From the NCBI GenBank assembly GCA_946479925.1, contig CAMLHK010000006.1:1-64000 (forward strand): a DNA stretch of 64,000 nucleotides. The letters are read 5' to 3'. Below the pieces are notes generated by a model. It saw only the letters and a list, made by a program, of their open reading frames with translations. It ran no database searches and was not told the origin of the DNA. This document shows positions 1-7,092 of this stretch, piece after piece. Numbering within the stretch: position 1 is the stretch's first letter; each line of letters opens with the position of its first letter. The stretch comes from an uncultured Lactobacillus sp. Its GTDB lineage: Bacteria; Bacillota; Bacilli; Lactobacillales; Lactobacillaceae. Both the position numbers and the translations under genes were made by a program.

Positions 1-284
1 TCTTTAAATTCAGGAATAAAGTCATGCAGTGGTTCAGTAAAATTGAGCTGTCCATTTTGATATAATTTAAGCAAAATATTTTCAGTGATAATCACTTTGG
101 TCAGACTGGCTAAATCATAAATGGCAAACGGACTCAGTTGCGTCACCTTGGGGTAAGTACTCGCAAAGCCAACGGTTGAAGTAAAAACCTGTTCATCTTT
201 AATAAAAGCATAATTCACACCCGGTACAATGCGCTCCGTGACCATTGATTCGATTAAGTTCTGGGTGTTTGAGTAGTCAATCAT
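1..284 (-). CDS. Serine hydrolase, beta-lactamase/class C PBP-like (5' part only)
   Basis: Only the first 94 residues are in the window; the rest lies beyond position 1. The protein starts MIDYSNTQNL and has the SxxK signature S60-L-T-K63 followed by a hydrophobic helix, the nucleophile motif of the beta-lactamase/D-Ala-D-Ala carboxypeptidase fold. There is no signal peptide, so it resembles the cytosolic or surface EstB/PbpE-like serine hydrolases common in lactobacilli. Substrate unknown. The ATG follows an AGGATAG-like site. It is transcribed away from the tRNA genes from a promoter near 318-346. Family call is firm; exact function is open because the YxN and HxG motifs are off the window. 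Confidence 0.8.
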   Translation of the reverse strand, partial: MIDYSNTQNLIESMVTERIVPGVNYAFIKDEQVFTSTVGFASTYPKVTQLSPFAIYDLASLTKVIITENILLKLYQNGQLNFTEPLHDFIPEFK

Positions 285-317
285 AAAAACTATCCTTTAG
301 TAAAAGTATCTTACTCT

Positions 318-353
318 ATTATATACAATTCTCAAATTAATTTTGAGAAATTG
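318..353 (-). promoter_or_regulatory. Promoter of the serine hydrolase gene with an inverted-repeat operator candidate
   Basis: On the minus strand TATAAT is perfect at 318-323. Immediately upstream is an imperfect inverted repeat (326-336 CAATTCTCAAA with 341-353) filling the spacer and -35 area. The position fits a repressor site; no regulator is encoded nearby. The -35 hexamer at 17 bp is poor, so dependence on a regulator is possible. Confidence 0.4.
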
Positions 354-438
354 TGGCTACTGATAGTCAACTGAAAATAATGATGCGTTTGCCAAAAGAA
401 TAGTTCGATAATTTTTACCGCTAAAGCGTGAAAACTAC

Positions 439-467
439 TTGACATTACGTGTATCTTCAAGCATAAT
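439..467 (+). promoter_or_regulatory. Promoter for the tRNA-Glu/tRNA-Gln pair
   Basis: TTGACA (439-444), 17-bp spacer, CATAAT (462-467), 15 bp before the first tRNA. This is a near-consensus sigma-A promoter and is the obvious start for both tRNAs. Confidence 0.8.
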
Positions 468-482
468 AATTACTGTTGATTT

Positions 483-554
483 TGCCCGCTGGTCAAATGG
501 TTAAGACGCCACCCTCTCAAGGTGGAGTTACGAGTTCAATTCTCGTGCGGGTGA
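483..554 (+). tRNA. tRNA-Glu, anticodon CTC
   Basis: Cloverleaf folded by eye: anticodon stem CCACC/GGTGG (509-513, 521-525) around loop CTCTCAA with anticodon CTC at 516-518; T stem ACGAG/CTCGT with loop TTCAATT; acceptor TGCCCGC (483-489) with GCGGGTG (547-553). The first two acceptor pairs are T-G and G-T wobbles. It reads GAG codons. CCA is not encoded. Confidence 0.85.
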
Positions 555-562
555 TTTAACAC

Positions 563-634
563 TGGGATATAGCCAAATGGTAAGGCACAGGTTTCTGGTT
601 CCTGCATGTTTCGGTTCGAGCCCGGATATCCCAA
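563..634 (+). tRNA. tRNA-Gln, anticodon CTG
   Basis: Acceptor TGGGATA (563-569) pairs fully with TATCCCA (627-633). The anticodon loop TTCTGGT has CTG at 595-597. The anticodon stem CAGGT/TCCTG carries a T-T mismatch at its loop end. T arm TTCGG/CCGGA. It reads CAG. It is 8 bp after tRNA-Glu, so the two are co-transcribed. Its 3' end borders the accessory patch. Confidence 0.87.
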
Positions 635-678
635 TAAAAATAGCTCAACAACTGGGTTTATGAGAGTTGAAAAACAAA

Positions 679-700
679 TTTGCCCATCATTTGCCCATCA
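679..700 (+). repeat. Two perfect tandem 11-bp repeats, integrase arm-site-like
   Basis: TTTGCCCATCA occurs at 679-689 and again, with no gap, at 690-700, 45 bp after tRNA-Gln and 11 bp before a strong terminator. Short direct repeats beside a tRNA 3' end resemble arm-type tyrosine-integrase sites at phage or island attachment regions. No integrase gene is visible in the window, so the assignment is inference. Confidence 0.5.
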
Positions 701-710
701 GAATTGTTAC

Positions 711-746
711 AAAACGCTAGATGAATTGGTCATCTAGCGTTTTTCC
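711..746 (+). terminator. Intrinsic terminator after the tRNA genes
   Basis: Perfect 14-bp stem AAAACGCTAGATGA (711-724) with 730-743, a 5-base loop, then a T run. It can end tRNA transcription; the symmetric flanks mean it may also act on the other strand. Confidence 0.85.
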
Positions 747-1116
747 TTATCTCATGGTGTTTTAGTGTTTTATATCCAATATGTTTTTAGGTGATTCACT
801 ATTCATAGAAATAATCGACGAAAACTGGGTTTCTCTCAACATCTACTCTTGGGTATGTTAGTATTTTTGTTCCATAGAATATTGTTCAGATTCAGCCTTA
901 GTATATTAAAAGCATTGTTTTCAATTTAGTAAAGCCGACCATTAGCGTCTAGACAATTAATTCTAGCAGATCATGATTTACCATGATTTTTGCTAACATA
1001 TTTATTTCGCCTTTGATTTCTAGCTAAATAGGGTAAATTAGTTGCTTCGCTACTGCTTATCATAATTTAACTTTAGATTTGGTTTCCAGCGAGTTCTTAA
1101 CCGCTTTTTGTATTAT
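747..1116. other. Non-coding stretch, no gene seen
   Basis: AT-rich sequence with no reading frame that has a plausible start and ribosome site on either strand, and no recognisable protein remnant. It separates the tRNA/terminator boundary from the broken abi gene and may be decayed island DNA. An AACTGGGTTT word occurs both here (near 824) and before the 11-bp repeats (near 651). Confidence 0.5.
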
Positions 1117-2105
1117 TCACTTTACCTTCAGGATTGCACGATAGTTTTTTGGAAAATGCATATCGTGTAGGATTGCAGCAAAACTTACAGATTGAAAACA
1201 TGGCTCATATTTGTCAAATAATTTATAAAGTTGTTTGACAAAATCGTAGTATTCTTTTTTACTTAAAACTAATTTTAGGGCAACTATTAATTCGAAGACA
1301 CCGCTTTGACTGTTAACAATAAAATTATTGAGTTTTAAATCCTGCTTTATCAATCTAAATTTTTTAGTTTTTAAAACTAATTTGTTATAGGTGATTTCAT
1401 CATGGGCTACAGAATTTCTAAAATAATTTACTAAAATATTTAAAGTTTCAATAGATTGGGGTTGAATTTTAATTTTAGTTTTATAGTTGCGTTTATATTT
1501 TAGTGAAAAGTCGCTAGCTATAACTCTTTTGATTTTATCTGTACAAACACTGTAAAAATAATTTAATTCTCCAAAAGTTAAATAGTTTACAAGAACCCAA
1601 AGAGGTACATGCTTATGCTCATTGACATAATGACTGATAGCATTCTTCTTATTGGCGTTTCTTTTAATTTCGTTAGACAAATTGCTTATCGTTTTTACTA
1701 TAGAAACTATTTTTTCTTTATCGTTTGAATAATTGTCTATTGCTAGATAGGAATGGGGTTCTTTGTATTCTTTAGAAAACCTATAAGATATTTCGGAGCC
1801 TAAATTGCTTTCATATTCCATTAATGGTGTATATAGAATTCTGCACAAGTTCTTGTCAAAATCGTATAAACTCTTTATTTCTTTAAAACTAGCATTCTTA
1901 AATATTTTTCTGGTGATACAGGGGTACCATTTGAATCCCTCTGTAAGAATAATTGCTTGTATCCATTAACTATTGAATAGTAACCATGTTCTTCTAAAGC
2001 ACGTTTATCACTAGACTTTACCGTAAGACCTCTTTCGCGAAGAATTTTCATTTGTTGATTATGACTTTTAAACGGTTTTTTATTAATAAAATCATTTACT
2101 GACAT
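1117..2105 (-). pseudogene. Abi_2 family (AbiD/AbiF-like) HEPN protein, one frameshift
   Basis: Two overlapping reading frames together form one Abi_2 protein of about 329 residues. The N-terminal frame (2105 down to 1875) starts MSVNDFINKKPFKSHNQQ and has the usual YYSIVNGYKQLF segment. It shifts at an AAA run (1900-1902; TTT on the coding strand), where one added base restores EKYFKNASFKEIKSLYDFDK and joins the second frame, whose first ATG-initiated residues are at 1848. That part carries the RxxxxH HEPN ribonuclease motif RNSVAH at 1402-1419. Members are abortive-infection or RNA toxin-antitoxin effectors that cleave RNA. The rest of the frame has no further stop, so the lesion is recent, a phase-variable run, or a sequencing error. 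The structured RNA upstream is intact. Confidence 0.85.
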
Positions 2106-2139
2106 TTGTATTCCTTAAAAATTATTTTGGTAAAACAAA

Positions 2140-2221
2140 AAGCCCCATATCTGTAATAATACAGAACATGAGGCATTGTTAGTTCGACACCTACTCCTCG
2201 GGCCCTTCGAACTTGATCCAT
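2140..2221 (-). ncRNA. AbiF-type structured RNA (candidate antitoxin/leader RNA)
   Basis: Read on the minus strand, the RNA starts near 2221 and has a perfect 7-bp stem AGTTCGA/TCGAACT (2207-2213 with 2181-2187) enclosing a purine-rich 19-base loop. A second hairpin (2142-2174) follows, GCCTCAT with ATGGGGC plus CTGTA/TACAG, then a T tract, that is an intrinsic terminator. GAGG in the first loop can pair with CCTC of the second hairpin, a possible pseudoknot. It lies 35 bases before the abi ATG. From memory, the AbiF RNA motif is a conserved structure found just upstream of abiF genes and proposed as the RNA partner of the HEPN protein. Position, size and terminator fit; a covariance search would settle it. 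Confidence 0.72.
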
Positions 2222-2227
2222 ATTCGT

Positions 2228-2255
2228 ATTATAGCAAATTTATTTTTATAGTAAA
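2228..2255 (-). promoter_or_regulatory. Promoter of the AbiF-type RNA
   Basis: Minus strand: TTTACT (2250-2255), 16-bp spacer, perfect TATAAT (2228-2233). The predicted start near 2221 coincides with the 5' edge of the conserved stem-loop region. Confidence 0.65.
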
Positions 2256-2572
2256 TATACAATATTTGGTAGTTTTTCTTCAAAAATCACTAAAAATAGA
2301 GAAGACTACACAACATCTTGTGTTTTTTACATATTACCTATAAATGAAAAAGTTATATATCTTGAACCATTTTTACTCAAATTTAATATTTATATAAATT
2401 TGCTGTAGGTCAAGTATCCTATTTTGCTGGAGCGATTCAATTGCATGGACATTTGACATTTCATTTACCATTATTTTCAAACTTTTTACTACGATCCATA
2501 TAAACCATATGTACTGAGACTCAAAAGCTAGACAACTTTTGTAGTTTTATTTCTCTTTTAACAGAAACTACT
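2256..2572. other. Non-coding stretch between the abi locus and the lipoprotein remnant
   Basis: No supported gene. Two small inverted repeats near the lipoprotein stop (for example CAAAAG/CTTTTG around 2522-2541) lack T tracts. It probably holds the 3' end of the lipoprotein transcript and sequence upstream of the RNA promoter. Confidence 0.45.
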
Positions 2573-3193
2573 TTATTTTAAATTAGTTTCTGTTTTAGAC
2601 ACTAGTTTATCATCGGCAAATATGAAACTGGCATTTGCTCCTGCATTTTTTCCTTTAATTCCAGTGAAGTAAACCGCAGTTACATTTTTCTTTCCTAAAA
2701 CGACATTTTCGTTCAATCCGTCGGGTTCACCATAAGTGTTGACAAGTGTACTGTAAGAACTACCTGTTTTTATTGAGTTAAATGCTTTAAGCGTTAGCAT
2801 AGTGCTGTTGCGGCTCCATTTAAAGCCTGATACCGTTTTGGTAATAGCCTTTTTATGACTAAATTGAACCATTATTGTAGTCCCATATTTAGTCCATGAA
2901 TATGATTTTACCTTAAAGCCTTTGACCTCAGTTGATGAAATCGAATTTGGATGACCCAAAATGTTTTTCACATCTTTAAGAGTGCTCCCGCCATTACCTT
3001 GTTGCATGATGTCACCGACTTGAATTTTGTTAAAAGATTTTCTAAAAGATGTTTTTTAAGTATTCGTTTTCTTTACTTTTCGGCTTATTGCTATCAGACT
3101 TATTACTATACTGCTATTCTTAGAACAACCAACTAAGGATAAGGCTACTAAACAAATAGGAGCTACTGACAATACATTCGTACGCTTTTTCAT
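2573..3193 (-). pseudogene. BLIP-like (DUF3862-type) lipoprotein gene with two frameshifts
   Basis: A strong AGGAGG site precedes ATG at 3193, giving MKKRTNVLSV and a lipobox LVGC with lipid-attachment Cys. The frame then slips near 3106-3112 into a hydrophilic linker (SNKSDSNKPKSKENEYLK) and slips back at a T6 run (3052-3057), rejoining KSFNKIQVGDIM and the intact C-terminal part. That part holds two copies of a motif with a conserved GHP/GEP turn (GHPNSIS and YGEPDGL), typical of small secreted proteins of the beta-lactamase-inhibitor-like fold. Because the first and third segments share a frame with a stop between them, the two lesions are compensating. As assembled, no full protein is made; a fragment could start at ATG 3007 but lacks the signal and a ribosome site. 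Confidence 0.78.
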
Positions 3194-3281
3194 TACTTCC
3201 TCCTATATTTAAAACTATATGTGTTGGGTCGTTAAAAATTTTTTGATACTTTACGAAATAGATTGCCCCTTATTGTAATCA

Positions 3282-3698
3282 TTAATTGACTTTAGATAGA
3301 TCAGAATAGGTGATGATAAAGGAGCCAAGTACCGATTTCACTTTTTTGATTTTTAGGAAAACAGTATCTCCTTTTTTAGCGTTGGGGTTTTCTGGACTAA
3401 CGAAATTAAGATGTTTACCGGTTTCCATGTTGTAACCGAAAGGACTTTGAGGTTCGAATTTCTTAATTTTAAATTGTACGGTCTTACCTTTTAAATTTTT
3501 ACCTTTACTGAGGGCAGCTTCCGCAGCTTTAATATTGGGATAGTCTGCCACTTTAGGTTCTGGTTTCTTTTGTTGATGAGTGGTTTTAACAGATTTATTA
3601 GGACTTTCTTTACTAGTCTTATTGTTAGAACAACCTGCAATTGTCAGTGCCGCTAAAACAGTGGTGCCAATCGAAAGGGCTTTCTTAAATTTAACCAT
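3282..3698 (-). CDS. Small lipoprotein, OB-fold-like C-terminal domain
   Basis: 138-residue class. ATG at 3698 is chosen because AGGAGG lies 5 bases before it and the signal peptide starts there (MVKFKKALSIG, lipobox TIAGC with Cys near residue 23); a longer frame upstream has no such site. A Lys/Ser/Thr-rich linker follows, then a domain of about 85 residues (GKTVQFKIKKFEP... GDTVFLKIKKV) that looks like a small beta-barrel as in tRNA_anti-like/OB-fold lipoproteins. Exported and membrane-anchored. No role assigned. Its signal peptide and linker resemble those of the broken lipoprotein downstream, so the two may come from one family of surface cargo. Confidence 0.7.
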   Translation of the reverse strand: MVKFKKALSIGTTVLAALTIAGCSNNKTSKESPNKSVKTTHQQKKPEPKVADYPNIKAAEAALSKGKNLKGKTVQFKIKKFEPQSPFGYNMETGKHLNFVSPENPNAKKGDTVFLKIKKVKSVLGSFIITYSDLSKVN

Positions 3699-3881
3699 TA
3701 CTTCCTCCTGAAGCGATATTGCCGTAGGTTTAGTGTCACTGGCGTGGTGGACAAAAATACCTGATAGCAAAAATTAATAACGATTTTTAGTTTTTATAAT
3801 TAATTTCTAATCAAGTATATTTTAATTTTATCGTATATTTTTAATACCGTATAGGTTTAAAAGCAAATTTTTAAGACAAGC

Positions 3882-3919
3882 AAAAAGCATAATTCATATC
3901 AAAGCGAATTATGCTTTTT
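3882..3919 (-). terminator. Intrinsic terminator of the PTS operon (bidirectional)
   Basis: Perfect 14-bp stem AAAAAGCATAATTC (3882-3895) with 3906-3919 and A/T tails on both sides, 22 bp after the PTS stop codon. Confidence 0.85.
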
Positions 3920-3940
3920 CTGAGTTCATTAAATTATATT

Positions 3941-5812
3941 TTAATTGACTTTGAAAATCTCATTGTCAATTGTGACATTATCTTGAGAAAAGAAGGTTAA
4001 TTGGTCATTCTTTTTGTCTAATGCAATGACCATTACAGTTGGATCGTAGCCATCTTTTTTAATAGCTTCAAAATTAACTTGAACCAAAGGATCACCTTTT
4101 TTAACTTCTTGTCCTTCTTTAATAAGAAGTTTGAAGTGCTTTCCTTTAAGGTTAACAGTATTTATGCCAATGTGAATTAAATATTCATTACCAAGAGGGG
4201 TTGTAATCCCAATAGCATGACCAGTTTTATACGCGACTGTGATCTTTCCGTTTACTGGTGAAACTATCAAATCACTGATTGGAGCAATTCCAACTCCAGA
4301 GCCTAATGATTCAGAAGAAAAGACTTCATCATTTACTTGGTCTAGAGTGACGACCTTACCATCAACTGGTGCACTAACAACTTCTTCTGTATCACTAGGA
4401 TTCTTACTAGTTGTCGTTTTTTTAGTGTTATTTTCTTTACTACTTTTAGCCACAGGCTGATCGATTTTGACAAATGAATAAGTAAAGATAAAAGCTAATA
4501 CAAAGCCTAAAACCGCAGTTATAATTGCATTAACAAAATTTCCTGGTTTGCCAATAAAGTTTACAATAGTGAAAACACCTGGTGAACCAAAAGAATAACG
4601 AACAACTTTGCTAATTCCAGCGTAAAAGCCAGCAATTCCACCTGCTGCCATGACGGCATACAGAGCACGCTTGTATTTTAAGGTGACACCGTAAAGTGCA
4701 GGTTCGGTGATTCCAGAAAGGGCAGTAATTCCTGCCGACGTTGCAATTTGTCTATTTCTAGGAGTTTTGTCTTTTATAGCGATCGCAAAAGAACAGCCAG
4801 CTTGAGCAATATTTGATGCAAGCATACCAGGTCCTTGCACGTTTTCACTCCTTGCTGCACTGGCGAAACCAAGAGAGGCTAAAGGTGTTAAGGCCACATG
4901 CATACCTACCATAACCAGAAGTGGCGTGAAGGTACCCATAAGTGTAGGCACTAACCAAGGTACATATTTGTTAAGTAAGTTAACTAAAAGTGCTAATAAA
5001 TTACCCAACCAAGATCCAATTGGTCCAATTAGAATAAGAGCAAGTGGAGCCATAATTAAGAAAATTAGTAATGGCCTTAGCATAGTTTTAATAACATTGG
5101 GTGAAACTTTTTCTGCAAATTTTTCAACATATGACTGAATCCAAATGCAGAGAATTATTGGAATCACGGTGCTGCTGTATGAAGCCAAAGTGACGGGAAT
5201 GCCAAAAAGCGCAACGGATTTCCCTGCAGCAACCATGGCAGCCCAATTAGGGTGCAATAACACGCCAGCGATTGCAATAGAGAGAAATTTATTGGTTTTA
5301 AAATACTCAGCAGCACTTACTGCTAGCATCACAGGTAAAAAGTAAAAGACCGCATCGGCCATAAAGCTCAAAACTGCGTAGCTTTGAGATTTTACAGAAA
5401 TTAAATTAAATGTAGTTAAGATAGAAATAATAACTTTAAACATACCACCAGCTATTAAAGCAGTAATGATAGGAGCCATTATTCCCACTAAAACGTTGAT
5501 TAAACGTCTAAACCAGCCAGCTTTATTTTTTTCGGCCTTATTAGAGTTATCATTTTCACTTGAAATATGGTAATCTTTTTGAATTTGCCTAAAATATTCA
5601 TCAACTTTTGCACCGATTATAACTTGTGATTCTTCTCCAGACTGAACCGCGCCTAAAATTTCCGGCTGTTTTCTTAAAAACTGATAGTTGAATTTCGTTT
5701 TATCTCTCAAGTAAAAACGTATTCTGGTAGCACAATGATACATGCTTGTAATATTATTTGCCCCTCCAATATTTTCAACTATTAAATCAGTCACTTCTTT
5801 ATTACTTCTCAT
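3941..5812 (-). CDS. bglP: PTS beta-glucoside transporter, EIIBCA
   Basis: 623 residues; membrane permease that imports and phosphorylates a beta-glucoside-type sugar. EIIB (about 1-90) has the phosphorylated C27 in HCATRIRF. EIIC (about 100-450) has about ten membrane segments and the TEPALYG motif. EIIA (about 480-610) has the phospho-accepting H547 in LIHIGINTV. The B-C-A order and length match BglP. ATG after AAAGGAG. It is 12 bp downstream of the licT-like gene in one operon. No 6-phospho-beta-glucosidase is encoded alongside, so hydrolysis relies on an enzyme elsewhere. Substrate (salicin, arbutin, cellobiose or other) cannot be read from sequence; trehalose-type EIIBC is less likely given EIIA and the LicT partner. 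Confidence 0.88.
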   Translation of the reverse strand: MRSNKEVTDLIVENIGGANNITSMYHCATRIRFYLRDKTKFNYQFLRKQPEILGAVQSGEESQVIIGAKVDEYFRQIQKDYHISSENDNSNKAEKNKAGWFRRLINVLVGIMAPIITALIAGGMFKVIISILTTFNLISVKSQSYAVLSFMADAVFYFLPVMLAVSAAEYFKTNKFLSIAIAGVLLHPNWAAMVAAGKSVALFGIPVTLASYSSTVIPIILCIWIQSYVEKFAEKVSPNVIKTMLRPLLIFLIMAPLALILIGPIGSWLGNLLALLVNLLNKYVPWLVPTLMGTFTPLLVMVGMHVALTPLASLGFASAARSENVQGPGMLASNIAQAGCSFAIAIKDKTPRNRQIATSAGITALSGITEPALYGVTLKYKRALYAVMAAGGIAGFYAGISKVVRYSFGSPGVFTIVNFIGKPGNFVNAIITAVLGFVLAFIFTYSFVKIDQPVAKSSKENNTKKTTTSKNPSDTEEVVSAPVDGKVVTLDQVNDEVFSSESLGSGVGIAPISDLIVSPVNGKITVAYKTGHAIGITTPLGNEYLIHIGINTVNLKGKHFKLLIKEGQEVKKGDPLVQVNFEAIKKDGYDPTVMVIALDKKNDQLTFFSQDNVTIDNEIFKVN

Positions 5813-5824
5813 ATATATTCTCCT

Positions 5825-6652
5825 TTAGTACATCATTACTCTGTGAATATGAATAATAAGATATGCCAATTCTTCCTTCGTAATCCTCTTGGTATATATT
5901 ACTTCTATTGTTTGCTTTAATTTGAAAGCAATTTTACTTGCTTCAGGATATAAATCAGACACTTTTTCGAGTAGAGTAGGATCATCCGCAAACATTTGAT
6001 TATTGATATATCTTTCTGCAAAAAATTTTATGTGTGTTACAAAGCGATCATAATTTATTCCCTCATATTTTAGCTTTCCATGGCTAATTACTCGTAAAGT
6101 TTGTAAGATATTATCAATCATTCTGGAAATTTCTAAGACGTTACTATTTTCTTCTTTGCTTGAAGCATTTATGATGTGAAAAGCTATATTTGCCGCTTCT
6201 TCTTGTGGCATTTTGATGCCTAAGTTTTTCTCAATAATATTTAGTGAAAATATACCTATTTTAAACTCATCTTTAAAATAGGTTTTCATTTCTAAATATA
6301 TTCTGTTTCCCAAAGTTAAATTTTGCTTTAATCGTTGGGTAGCAAAATATAAATGATCTGAAAGTGAGTAGAAAATACTTGCGTCTAGTTTTTCATTTAA
6401 GAATTTTTCCGCAAATTCAACAATTTCTTCTGTTGTTTTAATAATATTTGCAGGTATTTTTTTCAAAGATTGAATTAGCTCATTTTGCTTACTATTGTCT
6501 ACTGAAGTGTAAATACGGCTTATTTTTTCATCAGGTATAACTTGATTGATTTTTGCATGATATCCTATTCCTTTTCCAAAAGCAATATACTCTGTACCAT
6601 TTTGCTCAATAACCACGACATTAACGTTAAGTATCTTCTTTATTTTATTCAT
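5825..6652 (-). CDS. licT: BglG/LicT family transcription antiterminator
   Basis: 275 residues. N-terminal CAT RNA-binding domain (about 1-56, MNKIKKILNVNVVVIEQNG) followed by two PRD domains (about 65-170 and 172-275) with conserved histidines such as SDHLYFA in PRD1 and FVTHIKFFAERY and IIHIHRVM in PRD2. Such proteins are phosphorylated by PTS components; the dimer binds an RAT hairpin and prevents a terminator forming. Its own leader carries a RAT and terminator, so it is probably autoregulated with bglP. The ribosome site is weak and lies in or just after the terminator stem. Confidence 0.9.
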   Translation of the reverse strand: MNKIKKILNVNVVVIEQNGTEYIAFGKGIGYHAKINQVIPDEKISRIYTSVDNSKQNELIQSLKKIPANIIKTTEEIVEFAEKFLNEKLDASIFYSLSDHLYFATQRLKQNLTLGNRIYLEMKTYFKDEFKIGIFSLNIIEKNLGIKMPQEEAANIAFHIINASSKEENSNVLEISRMIDNILQTLRVISHGKLKYEGINYDRFVTHIKFFAERYINNQMFADDPTLLEKVSDLYPEASKIAFKLKQTIEVIYTKRITKEELAYLIIHIHRVMMY

Positions 6653-6663
6653 TTTTTGCCACT

Positions 6664-6757
6664 AAAAAAGCAGACAAAAACAACAATAATAACTAAGATT
6701 TAAAACTAAATTTTAGTCATCAATGTAGTCTTGCCTGCATCACCAGTTACATACGCT
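6664..6757 (-). promoter_or_regulatory. RAT antiterminator and overlapping terminator in the licT-bglP leader
   Basis: The minus-strand leader reads GTAACTGGTGATGCAGGCA (about 6732-6750), matching LicT-type RAT sites (TTACTG, loop, GCAGGCAAAAC). Its 3' part GCAGGCAAGA can instead pair with TTTTTGTCTGC (complement of 6670-6680), followed by six T, making the terminator. The two folds are mutually exclusive: phosphorylation-controlled LicT binding would allow read-through. Confidence 0.82.
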
Positions 6758-6772
6758 ATCATCAATAACACT

Positions 6773-6810
6773 AATATAGCAAATATTTTACAATTATGCA
6801 AGCGCTTTTT
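6773..6810 (-). promoter_or_regulatory. licT-bglP promoter with overlapping cre-like site
   Basis: Minus strand TTGCAT (6796-6801), 17-bp spacer, TATATT (6773-6778). The plus-strand sequence ATGCAAGCGCTTTTT at 6796-6810 fits the cre consensus WTGNAANCGNWNNCW at all but one position and covers the -35 box, consistent with CcpA carbon catabolite repression. Confidence 0.72.
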
Positions 6811-7092
6811 TAAATTTTAAAAACTAAGTTGCAAGAAGTAGGTCAATAAGCTCTTTTTTTGCCACTTGTTTTTGATTAGTTGCTTAATTTGCCAATAGCA
6901 TAATCTTTCTTGCTAAGTACTTTGTTTAAAAACATCTGCATTTAGCAATTACTTTTATGCTACGTCCATTTATTATTTAGCCCACTTAGTTACAAATTTC
7001 GACCTCTTACTCAAAACATATTGTTAACTCATTTTAATTTTGTTTTAATAATGCACAACAACAAAGAATATCTTGAAGGGTGGGGTAAAACC
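6811..7092. other. Intergenic region before the ABC exporter gene
   Basis: AT-rich; an in-frame extension of the ABC gene from 7021 is open but has no ribosome site. I see no clear promoter, RNA fold or other gene. Confidence 0.4.

Noticed and set aside
3699..3770. Longer start for the small lipoprotein
   Set aside because: It would place 24 extra residues before the signal peptide and lacks a ribosome site; AGGAGG marks ATG 3698.
1..4000. An intact prophage or integrative element
   Set aside because: Only boundary-like repeats and a few decayed cargo genes; no integrase, capsid, relaxase or second attachment copy in the window.
7021..7092. ATG 7021 as start of the ABC exporter
   Set aside because: No ribosome site before it, whereas GGGTGGGG precedes ATG 7093.
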